Part shown: piece after piece, positions 14,383-14,504 of the stretch
Layout: every line of letters starts with the position of its first letter
Numbering within the stretch: position 1 is the first letter of the stretch
Assembly (NCBI GenBank): GCA_035939575.1
Contig: DASZFS010000236.1
Location: forward strand, 1-14,504
Length of the DNA stretch: 14,504 nucleotides
Direction of reading: 5' to 3'
Source of the DNA: DATKHR01 sp035939575
GTDB lineage: Bacteria > Acidobacteriota > Vicinamibacteria > Vicinamibacterales > CAVVIG01
Made by a program: the position numbers and the translations under genes
Notes under the pieces: generated by a model
The model's database searches: none
Seen by the model: only the letters and a program-made list of their open reading frames with translations
What the model was told of the DNA's origin: nothing

Positions 14383-14434
14383 GGGCTGAAACTCTGAGGC
14401 GGGCTGAAGACTCATGGTCCGCGTGCAGTTGCCT
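14383..14434 (+). repeat. Intergenic repeat element, copy 4 (left arm only)
   Basis: A unit GGGCTGAAACTCTGAGGC (14383-14400) is followed by GGGCTGAAGACTCATGGTCC and on to 14434. The block 14401-14434 matches the 33-base left arm of copy 2 with one substitution and one inserted C. No right arm follows before the window ends. It lies 17 bp after the deacetylase stop. Confidence 0.75.
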
Positions 14435-14504
14435 CCTATGTGGAGTCGGTTGTCAAGTCCTCACCTGTGTTCAACCGCATCAGGCACACCATGCTCTCGC
14501 GATC
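14435..14504. other. Right-edge sequence; possible gene start at 14491
   Basis: Seventy bases remain after repeat copy 4. An ATG at 14491 opens M-L-S-R to the edge, but no clear ribosome site precedes it and too little is present to call a gene. Confidence 0.2.

Overview
The window is GC-rich bacterial chromosome and looks like an Acidobacteriota genome, probably Vicinamibacteria-type. This is inferred from the gene repertoire: a FAD-dependent gamma/alpha sugar dehydrogenase, a PQQ dehydrogenase paired with a TonB receptor carrying a carboxypeptidase-like N-terminal domain, secreted amidohydrolases and deacetylases, and many short divergent intergenic gaps. No phage, plasmid, transposase, CRISPR, rRNA or tRNA was found.

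Layout. 1-78: the last 26 codons of a GMC-type oxidoreductase on the plus strand. 192-2379: a minus-strand operon of a Tat-signal gamma subunit and a GMC alpha subunit whose 3' end nearly duplicates 1-78 in inverted orientation. 2412-4419: two tandem plus-strand radical SAM genes of unknown pathway. 4639-8963: a minus-strand pair, a quinoprotein dehydrogenase translationally coupled to a TonB-dependent receptor. 8994-10205: a secreted amidohydrolase, tail-to-tail with an RluA-type pseudouridine synthase (10193-11131, minus). 11152-11352: a small CPXCG cysteine-rich protein, divergent from RluA. 11447-11848: a small secreted protein with a DUF4177-like tail (minus). 12055-14365: an MFS exporter followed by a secreted polysaccharide deacetylase (plus).

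Two architectural themes recur. First, a family of short repeats sits in four gaps: 79-191, 4420-4640, 11390-11440 and 14383-14434. It is built from a 19-bp unit and, at its fullest, a perfect 33-bp inverted repeat. The first three copies lie between convergent genes and the fourth lies just after a gene end. They look like REP/BIME- or MITE-type elements that may act as bidirectional terminators or 3'-end structures. Second, three divergent gene pairs share gaps of only 20-32 bp. Each gap holds a -10-like box placed so that the plus-strand transcript would begin at or next to the start codon, and no Shine-Dalgarno sequence is visible there. Leaderless, possibly bidirectional, promoters are likely.

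Metabolically the window is oxidative and periplasm-oriented. Two different classes of sugar or alcohol dehydrogenase (FAD/Fe-S and PQQ) feed the respiratory chain from the periplasm, and the TonB receptor could supply substrate or the PQQ cofactor. The tandem radical SAM pair and the repeat family are the least explained parts.
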